A stretch of 64,000 bases of DNA from Entomortierella parvispora (taxonomy: Eukaryota; Mortierellomycota; Mortierellomycetes; Mortierellales; Mortierellaceae), in the NCBI GenBank assembly GCA_963573315.1, contig OY752152.1, forward strand, positions 496,001 to 560,000. The letters run 5' to 3'. The translations under genes and the position numbers were made by a program. Under the pieces are notes generated by a model. That model searched no databases. It was not told the DNA's origin and was given only the letters and a program-made list of their open reading frames with translations. Shown piece after piece: positions 11,182-21,900 of this stretch; the stretch's first letter is position 1; each line of letters begins with the position of its first letter.

Positions 11182-14100
11182 GATGGCGGGATAGGTGAAG
11201 TGTTTGGCGGAACGGAAAATCGGGGGTGGGGGTGTTCTAGTCGTTGATCTAGGAAGCAGTAACGGAGGCGATGCAAAGCGTCAGTTGAGAAAGGTTTGTT
11301 GCGGGATGAAAGAAGAGTCGGAGAGGGCAAAAGAAGTAAAGGGAAGGAGAAAGAGATAGAAAAGAGACTGAGAACAAGAGGGGGAAGGAGCGAGTGAAAT
11401 ATTTAAAGAAAAAGGCGAAGCGCAAAAAGGGTGTAGCTATCCAAGCGCAAGAAAGGATAGAACACAAGAGACGGGTAGAGGAGAGATGGTGCTTCAAGGA
11501 AAGGCAAAGGGACCAAGGGATTAAAAGGAAACGATCGAGCAAAGGGCGGCAGGGAGATGGGGAGGTCGAGAGGGGTGGGGGGCCAGGAAGGGCCAACAAG
11601 GGCCTTCAGGAGGATTCAAGGAGGGGAAGAGAGGCGGCGAGCAACCGATCCGGGTCTGGATTACAAAAATAAAACACGGTTGAGGGGTGAATATGGATCG
11701 CGGTTAACAACAGCGTTATGAAGAGGACACAATGATTGCGTCCATGTTCACTCACAAGCGCTAATTGCAGAAACAGTGAGTGGAAAAGGACAAAGCACGG
11801 AGATAAAGTAGGACAAAGACAAGCTCAGGGCTCGGCATAGCGTTTTTGATATTTTGCTGGTGGTTGCACCAAGGAAGTGTCACAGAAAAGAGTATTTTTG
11901 TCTTGTACTTTCCCACAACTGTTTATGGAATGTGTGGAGAAAAGCAAGTACATGTCTGCTCTTGTTGACGTTGGTGTTGTTGAAGGGCATACCTGTGAGA
12001 TGGGCAAAAGTGATGATGGCGCAGACAGTGTGTGACAGTGTGTCAAGATTTTAAATAGGGTGTCAATGAAGTGGAGTACACACAGAGTAGGAAGTAGGAA
12101 TGGAATGAAAGAAGAATGAGAGAAGGAAGCCAAGGTTGTTGAAAAGAAGTTGGAGAAGCTAAACTATCAACTGGGTTGAATCAAGGCAAAAAAGGCGGAC
12201 AGGGTGCTTGTACAGAGTGGAGAGCAATGGCAGCTGACGATGGGAGAGGTGATGACAACGACGATGATGGTGATGGCGATGGGGCCGGATGTGCTCTGTG
12301 CGCCAAGAGAGAAGAAGGAGATGAAACAAATAAGAGAGAGAGAGAGAGAAAGAGAGAGAGAGGACAAAGATCCAAAAGAAAGAGAGAAGCTGCTGCTGCT
12401 GCTCTGCTGCTGGGGGTTCTCAAGGGGGTTCGCAAGTGCGGAGACACAGGGACAAGGAGGAGGCAAGAAGGATGGAAGACAAAAGGAGAGGGGGGTTGAT
12501 GAATGGACAGGTATCTTGGGGACAACAGGATCAGGGATGGAGCAAACGGAGAGGACGGTGTTGAGCGATATGGATGAATGGACGAAAGAATGAATGTGCA
12601 GAATAAACTCTTCGCGGAAGCGACTAGCTCTTGCTTTGGCAGGTAAGGAAGGATGGCCAGGGTAGGGTCGAGAAATGATTACCACTGGAAGCCCTTTGCT
12701 ACTGCTCAGGTATCATGTTCATGGCAATAGACTATAGGGGCAGTAAGATACTCTCTCTCTCTCTCTCTCTCTCTTTCAAGTGGTCTCTGCATCCAATGGT
12801 GGCAGTCGCGGCGACACAGGGCCTTCGCTTGATACCAGTTCCAAAGAGTGGTTTGCGCGATGTGGGCAGGCTACTTTGGGATCAGGTCCTCGAACTCCTT
12901 CCAAGAAGTGACCCCCCACCCCCATTCTCACCAAAGGTTCTCCTCTCGATAGTGGTGATGGTGGTGGTGTTCGTGTTCATGAAAAGGGACGAGGGGTTGC
13001 ACAAGGAGTACCGATCCCGAGCAAGGGGAGACGTACAAAAAAAAAAAAAAAAAAAAAGTAGCCTTGACCACTTGGACCATTGACCATCGACCCTTTCCAT
13101 CTATTCGTTTTTATGTGTCTGTTGCCCTTCTGAATTCGAGACACTGGCAGCGGAGAACTCGTCCTTGAACATGGACCACACGTCAGCTTTGTTTCTGCAG
13201 CTCTAATTGCTCTACTGCCTTCTATCGAAAATGACTTCAGCCCCTCATGCGCGATATACCGGTCAATGGGGGGTGAAGGGTTGCTCCTTCAAACACAGAA
13301 TTCGTTCTCTCTCCACCTTGGCCGACGATGCCTTTACTTCCATCGGATATACTCCCTAAGGACGAGGAGTCGTGACATGTAGCTTCCTGGGGTAGATCTG
13401 TCCAAGTCTCCGTGTCTCTCTCGCGCGGCACACCGCAAGGGGAGGCAGGAGGGAGGAAGACGAGAAAAGAAGAAGAGAAAGACTCCCTTTCCTACCAAGA
13501 ATAGTGACAATGGGAACGACAAGCAATGGATGACCCCTGGTTCCTCTGGTCTTTTTTTTCATGAGACTCTTTGTAGCCCCGTCCCTTTTCTTTTTGTCTC
13601 CATTCATTATCTCCTTGCAAACATCATGCAAAATCAAAAGGGGACGGTGGGCTTGAACACACCAACACGAGGGATGGACGTGCAAAGCCTTGTGCTGCAG
13701 GGTATGCTCGTCCACCAGGACAGGGGTCTCATTTGAAGTCATTATGTCTAACTGAAGTTGTAATTGCGGCAGACTGGTCTAATGGGTTTGTCGAGGTCTG
13801 ATCGATCTCTGGGTGCGATCCCAGCTTCCTTTCAGGTTCACACTGTCTCCGAAAAATTCATGTTCACGTTCACGTCCACGGCGCACAGTTCTGCACCCAT
13901 CACGCGATACACAAGCAGACTCAGTCACTCTGACAGACGATCCAAGCACAGCGAGAGACCTCAATGGGCATTGGCGTTGTGGGCATGTTTTTAAAGGGGT
14001 TGTCTGCTTGTGTCCAGACGGGACTCTCCATGCTCTAAATGCAATCATACTTTGTTGTTCGATCAGTGCATTCTGCACTCGCACAAAAACACACGCACAC

Positions 14101-14754
14101 GCACACACAAGGCCAAGGTAGCCTAGATAAAGATAGAAAAACATAGAAAGAAAAAGAGAGCGAGAGCCAGAAGAGGAAAAAGTGAAGAGCACTGGGCTAG
14201 GAGGGGCGTCCACGCGTGCCAATAAAGCAAGGACTGACGATGGCCAACATACAGTGCTGTCCATCTCCAGATCCAAAGCAGAGTGAGAGAGGGAGTGTGA
14301 GCGCAAGAGTGAAGTGAAAGAGAACAAAGAGAGCGAGAAACACACAAAGAGGGACGGCTAGAAGGGCACTGAAGGTGATGACGGTGATCAGAGCTGGACG
14401 GAGGGGACAGAACGTAAAAAAAGACCTTGCCATGCCGTGAACTCGCAAGGGGGTGCAGCCACGAAGAGACTCGCCCAAAGAAGAGGACCGACGGTCCCTT
14501 TTTTCCGTGCTGACCCCATGATGTGTCCAAGCGTTGGAGTATCCAGAGGACAAATCGGTCTCGCTTTTTTATTTCCTCTCTTCTTTTTTTCCCATTTCTT
14601 TCTTTCTCCTTGTCTTCATCATCATCACTCTCTCTGTCACTCCCCTACGCGCACAAACACTCAAGTCCACGGGCATACGCGCACACTCGCTGTTCCAACG
14701 TCCTTTCAAAATTCATTCCACAGATCAAGCTGCTGGCCTCAATCTTCTCGTTCA
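11182..14754. other. 3.6-kb intergenic region between divergent genes, low complexity
   Basis: No supportable gene. It separates the divergent minus gene starting at 11181 and the plus gene starting at 14755, so it should hold both promoters and leaders. It contains purine-rich tracts (11390-11660), a GA microsatellite (about 12336-12362), a CT microsatellite (12751-12774) and a run of 21 A (13037-13057). The many open frames here are Ser/Pro/Leu or Arg/Glu/Lys homopolymer artefacts of these tracts. Confidence 0.6.
12751..12774. repeat. (CT)12 microsatellite
   Basis: An uninterrupted CT dinucleotide run in the large intergenic region. A related GA run lies at about 12336-12362. Confidence 0.9.
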
Positions 14755-16025
14755 ATGTCCGACCAAACACCCTCTCCCTTCAGCCAGTTCTGCTTCTTCA
14801 AGAGCCTGTCCTACTCGCTCTTTGAGGACGACTGGATCAACATGGTCGAGTCCTGGCAGTCTATGGTTGCGGTGAATGCGCCTATGCACGAGTTTGCCTT
14901 CAACCTTGTACCTTTCTTTGCCAACGCTCCTCGTCTGCTCCCGGTCTTTCATCGCTATCTCAGTTTTGCAGAGAAGGTATTAATAACACTCCGCTCCGCT
15001 CCCTAATGTTTATTCAATGACGGATGTGATATCCATCGCCTTCCTTCCTTCTCTCTCTCCCTCTTGTTGTCCGTTGTATCTTCGTGGGAACAAACACCTT
15101 TGTCTCTCCCAGGTTGTTCGCGTGACCCAGAGCTTGTCAGGATTGGGCTACTTTTGGAAAAAGTCACGTGCAACCCAGTGACACCTTTGGACAGAAAAAC
15201 TAACCGATGACCCAACGCTCAAATTAGGACCAAGATTTTCTGGCGACCATGACCACCGTGCTCATGTCGACTCCTCTTTTGATCAAGGTCCAGCACATAC
15301 TCCATTCCACAGACCTATTCTCTGCGTATGTCGTTGCTCTCAAGCTTGACAAGCCTTCCGCTTCTCATACCGAGGTGATGCAGTCGCTTCAGACCTTCCT
15401 CTCAGGTCTTCCCGAGCCCACGAGACTCGAGATTCTCAGAGTCTTTGCAGAGGAAGAGGCCTCTGACTCTATGGGTAGGCATCTCTTCATCAGCGTACTG
15501 AATACACTATACACAGCCGTATGCTAAAACAACAGAATACCTTTTATTTCAGGCCTTTCCATTTCGACCCTTGACACAGCGTTGCAATTGCTTCACGCTG
15601 ATACTCAGCTCTACATTGATATCCTCTCGACTTTGCAGCTCAACCAGACGCAAAACTTGCCCTGGGATGCAATTGTCAGCAAGATCAAGGATCTTGTCTT
15701 GGCCAATAAACCTCACGCCTGGGCTGGTGTTGAGCAGTTCCTTCAGAGCCTTCATTGGGGGTCGCAGCAAGAATCTTCTGCCTCCACTGCTCAGGAAGAA
15801 GAGGAAGAGAATGATGATATTGTGGAGATGATCGAAGGAGTCGATTATTACCCTGACGAGGAAGACGAGCAGGAGATCGGCTCTTTTCCAGAGGGTGAGG
15901 AATACGACCAGCACTACGCCGCGTTCCTGCAAGATGTTCAGGATATCCAGTCGGGTCGAGAGGTCATGCACGACTTTACAAAGCTGAGCGTTGCTGACAG
16001 TCGCCTCATCGTAGAGTCATGCTAG
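14755..16025 (+). CDS. Orphan 313-aa protein with acidic C-terminus; three exons
   Basis: The proposed model is join(14755..14976, 15228..15474, 15553..16025), 313 residues, with TAG at 16023-16025. The first intron (251 bp) starts GTATTA and ends AATTAG, with a CTAAC branch-like site about 26 bp before the acceptor. The second starts GTAGGC and ends TTTCAG. Phases are continuous. The N-terminal two thirds looks helical and hydrophobic-patterned (FFKSLSYSLFEDDWINMVESW, LLIKVQHILHSTDLFSAYVV). Residues near 235-280 are strongly acidic (EEEEEN...DEEDEQEIG). There is no signal peptide, membrane segment or catalytic motif that I recognise, so no function is assigned. A shorter alternative second exon starting at 15113 is possible but runs into a stop. 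Confidence 0.7.
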
Positions 16026-16870
16026 CCACATGTGCCAGTGAGCGGCGCCATGGACAACCTCTCCAAATCACGAAGGGCGAAACCAAGAATTCTCGCGAAA
16101 TATCTCAATGCTCTACTTTCAATACCACCACCTTCAACCACACTCTCAGTCTCTGGGTCAAGTCAAGCGATCAAAACTACCAAGATGTTCGACTACAACG
16201 ATACAACAAGCAGCAATTGCAACATCAACAACAACAACAGCAACAACAACAACAAAAAAACCAACTCAACCTCAAAAAACAGAAAAAAAAAGAAGCACAG
16301 GATGGAAGGAGCGTCGATCTTTTGCAAAACAACACACAATCTTCAGGATCCCAAAAATTCTCGAATGGCATCTTTCTTGTCTCGATCACCGCTATAAGGT
16401 GGACAGACAGTTCGTCGCCTTCAACAAAAACCCAACATATACCCACACTTTTATCCTTTTGTTTTGTTTGTAGTTTATTGTTCTCTGACTTCGAGAAAAA
16501 GTATTATTGTGCTTTGCACCTAAAAAAAAACAAACTTGCAGATATCATGATGATAAAATATATATCAATGAACAGTCACTCCGGTTAACTTAGAAATTTG
16601 GTGGGCTAAATGCACGTGACAAAGACGCAGGATAAATAAAATATCAGAAAGCGCAGGGTGCGTTTTGGAACCGTAGTGACAAGGAGTTTCTGCGTGTGGT
16701 TCGAAAAAGCATGGGTATGTTCGTATTTTACCTGGCATCCGTTTATTTGTAGTATACTTGCGAACTTTTTACGCATCCAGAAAGGGTAAAAACATGAGAA
16801 ACTGCTATTCGGACCGCTGTATTTAAACTGCAACGTGCGTGTTGTTTCTCAAACATCACCCCACATCCCA
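16026..16870. other. 3' region of the orphan gene and left flank of the dead transposon
   Basis: No gene supported. It contains a CAA-rich microsatellite (about 16223-16252), poly-A-rich 3' UTR-like sequence, and AT-rich DNA up to the relic of the transposase start at 16871. I looked for a terminal inverted repeat matching the right side of the element and found none by eye. Confidence 0.55.
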
Positions 16871-17915
16871 ATGACCTTTTCAGACGATATTCGCTGGTGC
16901 ACCATTAAGCTCTAATTTACAATATAATGCCCAGGTCTGCTGTGGCAGTGTTGCTAGGTATTTCGCAACACACGATCACGAAATGGTCTAGTAAGTCAGC
17001 GTTGTTGAGTGGTGTCGCCTTCGCGTTTTTTTTTCTTATTCTTTTTTTTTTTTTTTTTTTTTTTTTTTTGGGACATGGACAGGACATTTCAACAACACAG
17101 GGAACGTTCACATTGAACATACGCGCAAAAGCTCTTCTCGATGGCCACCAGATGTGTTGACTTTCGTCGAGTCATATACCAAAAACCATCCTTGCTTCTT
17201 CCTTGAGGAGCTGCAAGAGGAACTAAGGCGTGAATTTCCAGATCTACAGAATACATCCGTCTCCACAATTTGCCGTGCTTTACGAAATGATCTGAATCTC
17301 ACAAGAAAAAGTTGCAGAAACGAGCACGCGAGTCAAATTCACAGGAAATCGAGTGGTTTCGACAAAACATGAAGGAACTGTACCTCTTTCCAGAGCAGTT
17401 TGTGTTTATTGATGAGACGAGCAAGGACGGACGAGCGGCTTTGAGATCGTACACCTATTCCACAGTCAATACGCCAGCTATTGAAAACGTTCCTTTCTCA
17501 CGGGGGGTTCGTGTCTCTGCGCTTGCTGCTTTTAACTACAGAGGTTTTCTTGCCTGGGAATTCACTACTGGAACATTCACACGGGAATCGTTTCATGATG
17601 CATTTGTCGACAAGATTCTAGCCCACCTTCAACCTTACCCTCTACCAAACTCCCTTGTAGTCATAGACAATGCTCGCATTCATATGTATAGCGAATTCCG
17701 GGAAGCAATTGAGAGGAGGGCATTTCTCGTTTTTCTTCCTCCCTATTCTCCCCAACTGAACCCAATTGAGGTTAACCAAACGCTTCATTAAAAAGAATGC
17801 AAATCTTGTTTATGCCAAGGCACCGGAAATCGTTCTAGACCTTGCATTCAAGGCATGTGCAAAAACAGGGCCTATAGCCATCAATTTGTTTTCGCACTGT
17901 GGCTATGACGCCTGA
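16871..17915 (+). pseudogene. Tc1/mariner-IS630-like DDE transposase, degenerate
   Basis: Order of relics: a start-like MTFSDDIRW segment at 16871; a helix-turn-helix (AVAVLLGISQHTITKW) at 16927-16990; an intron 16991-17082 (GTAAGT...GACAG) containing a run of 28 T; a second DNA-binding region (TRKSSSRWPPDVLTFVESY); and a DDE catalytic core with FIDETSKDGR, VVIDNARIH and YSPQLNPIE supplying the Asp, Asp and Glu. The C-terminal tail (RFIKKNANLVYAK...GYDA) ends at TGA 17913-17915. At least three lesions break the frame: near 16905-16920, at the A5 run 17306-17310, and at about 17771-17780, where several residues after NPIE are missing. The DDE residues themselves are kept. Homologues cut and paste their own element; this copy is dead unless the breaks are assembly errors. 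It overlaps the 3' end of the convergent broken gene by 13 bp. Confidence 0.85.
17042..17069 (+). repeat. Run of 28 T within the transposase intron
   Basis: A poly-T homopolymer lying inside the predicted intron of the transposase relic, close to the acceptor. Its exact length is uncertain in any assembly. Confidence 0.9.
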
Positions 17916-18778
17916 TCAAGATCTTCCATATTCTCCCGCGGGCGAGGGAGAGCAGCCTGTTGTAGATGCACAAGGCCATTCAAGCCATGCTGTGGGAGGT
18001 TAAGAGCCGTCCGTAGGCTCTCCACATCCACAAGAAGAGAAACTATTGAGTTCCCAAGCTTTAATCGAATCCCTTTGAATTGTGCTCCATCAGCTTCTTC
18101 TTGAGTCCGTCGCCGTCCATCTTCCTGTGCTATTTGTGAATCCAAATGCTGTGCTTGAACGAAAGTGGCGGTTGTTGGCATCTCTAGAGGCTCCTCTGGA
18201 TCAGGCAATCGAGCATCTTGAGCAAGTCTCTGTGTAAACAAAATCTTTGTAATTGGTCCTGGAGGTTGTATCTGTCCATCCTCGACTGCCTGTTGAATCC
18301 TCTGAACCACCGCCGCTTTCCGTGATGCTGTTGCTTGCTGAATTGTCGATCCTGAGCCACCGCTGTTTCCTTAGGCAAGGGGTAGGTCAAATAAGCGAAC
18401 AGATGGACAACAATCTGCCCTGGATCTACTCCACGCTTCCGCTCCATGCGCCATGCTCTTTCAATAGCTTCTTCATAGGTGTTCTCCTCCAAGTTTGGAT
18501 GGTTTGACATAAGGACTGGCATCAGTTGGCCAGCGCACACCAGGTAGACTAGTCGGAATGGACTCTCGAATGCGCGCACAAATTTGATGGTATGAATCTC
18601 TCTTCCATTTGTGCTGCCATGGTGGCGGGTCAGGTAATTCACCGATGATTTTCCGATTGTGAGCAGCAAGGGCGGGTAGCTTCCGTGGATTCAATTGAAT
18701 GGTGATGTTGTCTGGAAGACCATCATCATCAGATTCGATATCACCTGTAGGGGATCGGGAGGAAGAGTGCGGAGGGAG
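17903..18778 (-). pseudogene. Broken gene of unknown family, convergent with the transposase
   Basis: Three coding-like segments on the minus strand overlap in alternating frames. First comes LPDNITIQLNPRKLPAL...PPPWQHKWKR (18778 to about 18600). Next is HTIKFVRAFESPFRLVYL...VHLFAYLTYPLPKETAVAQ (about 18600 to 18350). Last is AAVVQRIQQAVEDGQIQPPGP...RENMEDLDQAS, ending at TAG 17905-17903. They read as one protein with two frameshifts, near 18595 and about 18330-18360. No ATG is visible, and the poly-T at 18781-18803 abuts the 5' end. I do not recognise the family. It may be a second gene of the transposon or a host gene the element landed beside. The tail-to-tail overlap with the transposase is seen directly. 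Confidence 0.5.
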
Positions 18779-18780
18779 GC

Positions 18781-18803
18781 TTTTTTTTTTTTTTTTTTTT
18801 TTT
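18781..18803 (+). repeat. Run of 23 T
   Basis: A poly-T homopolymer between the broken minus-strand gene and the Fanzor-like gene A. It could mark the A-tail end of an inserted copy on the minus strand, but no target-site duplication is evident. Confidence 0.85.
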
Positions 18804-18977
18804 GCTCATGGTACTTTCATGGACACGTAATGACCCCTTAACACCATCCGTGCCTGCAGACGCGTCGCTCGCTCTTTGCTTTTCCCTGCTCCTCCGCCAT
18901 TGCCCTTTGCCTTGTCTCTACCGCCTCTCCAATCACCAAAAGAACTCGTCTTGTCTTCATTCCCTACTGACAGCATC

Positions 18978-21900
18978 ATGGATGACACCGATGCTGATGT
19001 CCTGGAAGACATCAATGAGACTCTTGCCACCAACATGGAGATTCAGGACATTGACTTTGGACGCGACATCACGGTATCCACAGAGGTATGACTTCGAATT
19101 CCAGTTTCCAGTGGCGTTGATGCTGTTGGTATGGTTTCCATACCCTTACTCTTATTCATGCTCTTTCCCCCGATAGTTTTCTGTTTCATTCATCGATGAT
19201 GCCGAATTTCTTGCCGAGGCAAACGCACGACTTTTAGCTGAACAGGATGACGAGCTTCAGCTACGCGTTGACTACATGATACAGGGTGCGGACGATGGAC
19301 TGCCGCTTAACCAAAATGTCCGACAGACTTTGGATGTTCTCCACCATCGATACGGTCTGGTCGTAAGTACATGCTCGAGCTCCCTTTCTACACTCGTTGC
19401 AGGCATCATGTCCCGAACATCGCTATCAGCCTTCCGAATTCAGACTCCCGGCGGCCCTGTCACTCTCCCTCCATCCCGGCTGCTGTTGAGAAGGATCTCT
19501 CAAGCTGCACAGATCAAAATTGTTGTTGTATCGACTCGCTGCAAGAAACTTGTGTTCGAGCCTCTTAGCGAGCCGAAAGCGCTGGTTGTCCTTGCCCATA
19601 TCGCTGATTCGTTTCAGGGAGTCAATACCCACACCGCGTTGACTTGTTCAGTAACAAGTCCCAATCGAGATTTCCGTATGCCCTCCGTTCGACTCCCTCC
19701 TGTAATCCCGATAGCAGAAAGGGCCACATATCGAGAGGCAAAACGATCAATATCTCGCGAGATTATCGAGTTCAGCGTCTTGGAAGCCGAAGAGAGTTTT
19801 CTTTCCAGTTGGTACGTTTTCCGGTTTACCCAAAGCTATGGTAATAATTCTAGTATTAACCTTTGGACATATTATACATAGTAAAACGACCTTGATAAAG
19901 AGAATTAACGTCGCCGTGAACAAGGTCATCAGCAAAACAAAGGGAAAGAAAAAAGATCCGGTGGATATCCGTGCCGCCTTGGAGAAGGAAAACGTCGACT
20001 TCATCGATGCCGAGTGTAAACTCCAGCGGCTACCAAGAGGGCTCATGCAGGACGCCATATCAACTCTGGAAACATCCCTTGGAGTGGGAAAAGGTCGTAT
20101 ATCAAATAATGACTTTACGCATCGTATGAGCGTGGAACAGACACACACGGCATATCGCAACTTTGTGAAGGAAAACGGCTGCCTGTTTTGGGATCATTCA
20201 GTTGAGAGTAAGGACAAGAAACTCGAGCTTGAACCTGTCTCTAGTCAGTCCCATGCCCAAGAGATTCCCTCTCAGGTCAATGATATATCCAAGACCCAAG
20301 AAATCAGGATGTGCGATGCTCCTTTGCACAGGGTCCTCCGTAAAGATTTTTGTAAGGACAACATAACAAGGATCCACGGGATCCTCGAGGAGAAACAAAC
20401 GAGTATGTCAGACCACATGGATGAAATCCAAGTGGCAGTTTTGAAGGTGCACATGGAGGTAAGACATACCTTTTGTCGATGAGACAATCTACACATGCTT
20501 TTGCTTCCAGCACTCACTGACATATCATCCACTATATGATAGGTGTTTCGTGGTTTGCTGCACGGGACAGCAGAAGAGGTCGACATTTCTGACATTCTTC
20601 CTACAGATTTTGAAATCCGCGACGCTCGGATCAAAAATGATCGTATCCTCAAAGTTGCGAAGGGCACCACGGTCTTTATCGAAGAGACTATCAAAACCGA
20701 CTCTGATCTTCACAACCTATTCAATCAGAGTTGTCTAGAGTACCTAGCAGCAAAGCTCAGCCCTTCTTCATCGAGCTCTGAGCCCCCGCCAAAAAAACCA
20801 AGACTCGCTGGCGACGGAGGTGCAGACAGTCAAGGCGGGAGTGGATACGGAAAGCATCCAAAATGGGACAAGTTAGCTCACTGTATTCAACAGACGACGT
20901 ATACAACCGACAACATCAAGTGCCCTCGAGGAATGTCTCAAACCAGAAATGAGATGCTCCGTGCTATGGCTACCAACATCCACAACATCTGGAACGGATC
21001 AATATACTACGATCTGAAGAGAGCAGTCGTCCGCTGTCTTGTCCGGGTCTTTTTGCGACCTCTCAGTGAGGAGTGGTACCGGCAGTTCAAGAAAAAAAAA
21101 GCCAAGGAGAGACGAGAAAGGATCGCTGCTAAGCAAGGCAAGGCGAGAAAACGACAAAAGCGATCCTGGCAGAGAACTACATCTCTGATCAATCAACTGG
21201 ATAGTACCATCGGCACCTGCGACAGGCGATGGTCGGGAGCTACTCTCTTTCTATCTGATCCACAGACTGGAGGTTGTCCACGTCTTACACGCATCCAGAC
21301 ACTGATAGGATTGCTCAATCCGGCAGAGAACGTGGCACCCCTATTATCGTTCTTTGCAGCTGTAGATGATGAGTACGAGGATGAGGCCTACATGGATATC
21401 GATGAGGATGATGACGATGATGCGGACATTTGGGAAGCAGATGACGCTGATGGCTTTGAAGAGGCAGTGGAGGCAGAAATGGGTATTGCGACACTGGGCC
21501 AGGCCATCGAGTCAACTGAAAAAGGTAACTTCAATGGTTCTACATATCGCTTCTATAAGAGATTAGAGAAAAAACATTGACACAGGTTTTTTTTGTCTAT
21601 AGCGGCCGCTCGTAAAAAAGAACCCAAGTCAAAATACCTCAAAGGCATCGAGGCTTTAATTTGCAAGCTCATCGATATGGCTTCGTTGCCAGACCTTATC
21701 AGTGAAGCAGAGATTCGCAACCATTTGTTCTCTGGCCAGAGTTTCAAGGACAACGAAATTCAGGTGGCGGTTCACATCGTCAATGCGTTGCGTCCGTTTG
21801 CCCCAAAGAAGGATGCCTCTGGCTCCATTCCTCATCATGTTCTCGCTACTGGCCCTTTCGCGTATCTGGCAAATCATCTCTTGATCGCCATGGGGTTCAG

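Noticed and set aside
12167-12685. Overlapping open frames on both strands rich in Ser/Leu or Glu/Arg/Lys
   Set aside because: They translate GA and CT microsatellite DNA. No family text, and several frames are open at once.
13757-13830. tRNA-like stretch with A-box-like TGGTCTAATGG and B-box-like GGTGCGATCCC
   Set aside because: The acceptor arms do not pair, the T-loop would have six bases, and no clear anticodon arm forms. At most a decayed tRNA or SINE head.
15113-15180. Extra exon in the orphan 313-aa gene (VVRVTQSLSGLGYFWKK)
   Set aside because: It is open for 22 codons and in phase with exon 1, but no donor keeps phase into the next exon. The direct intron has a better branch site.
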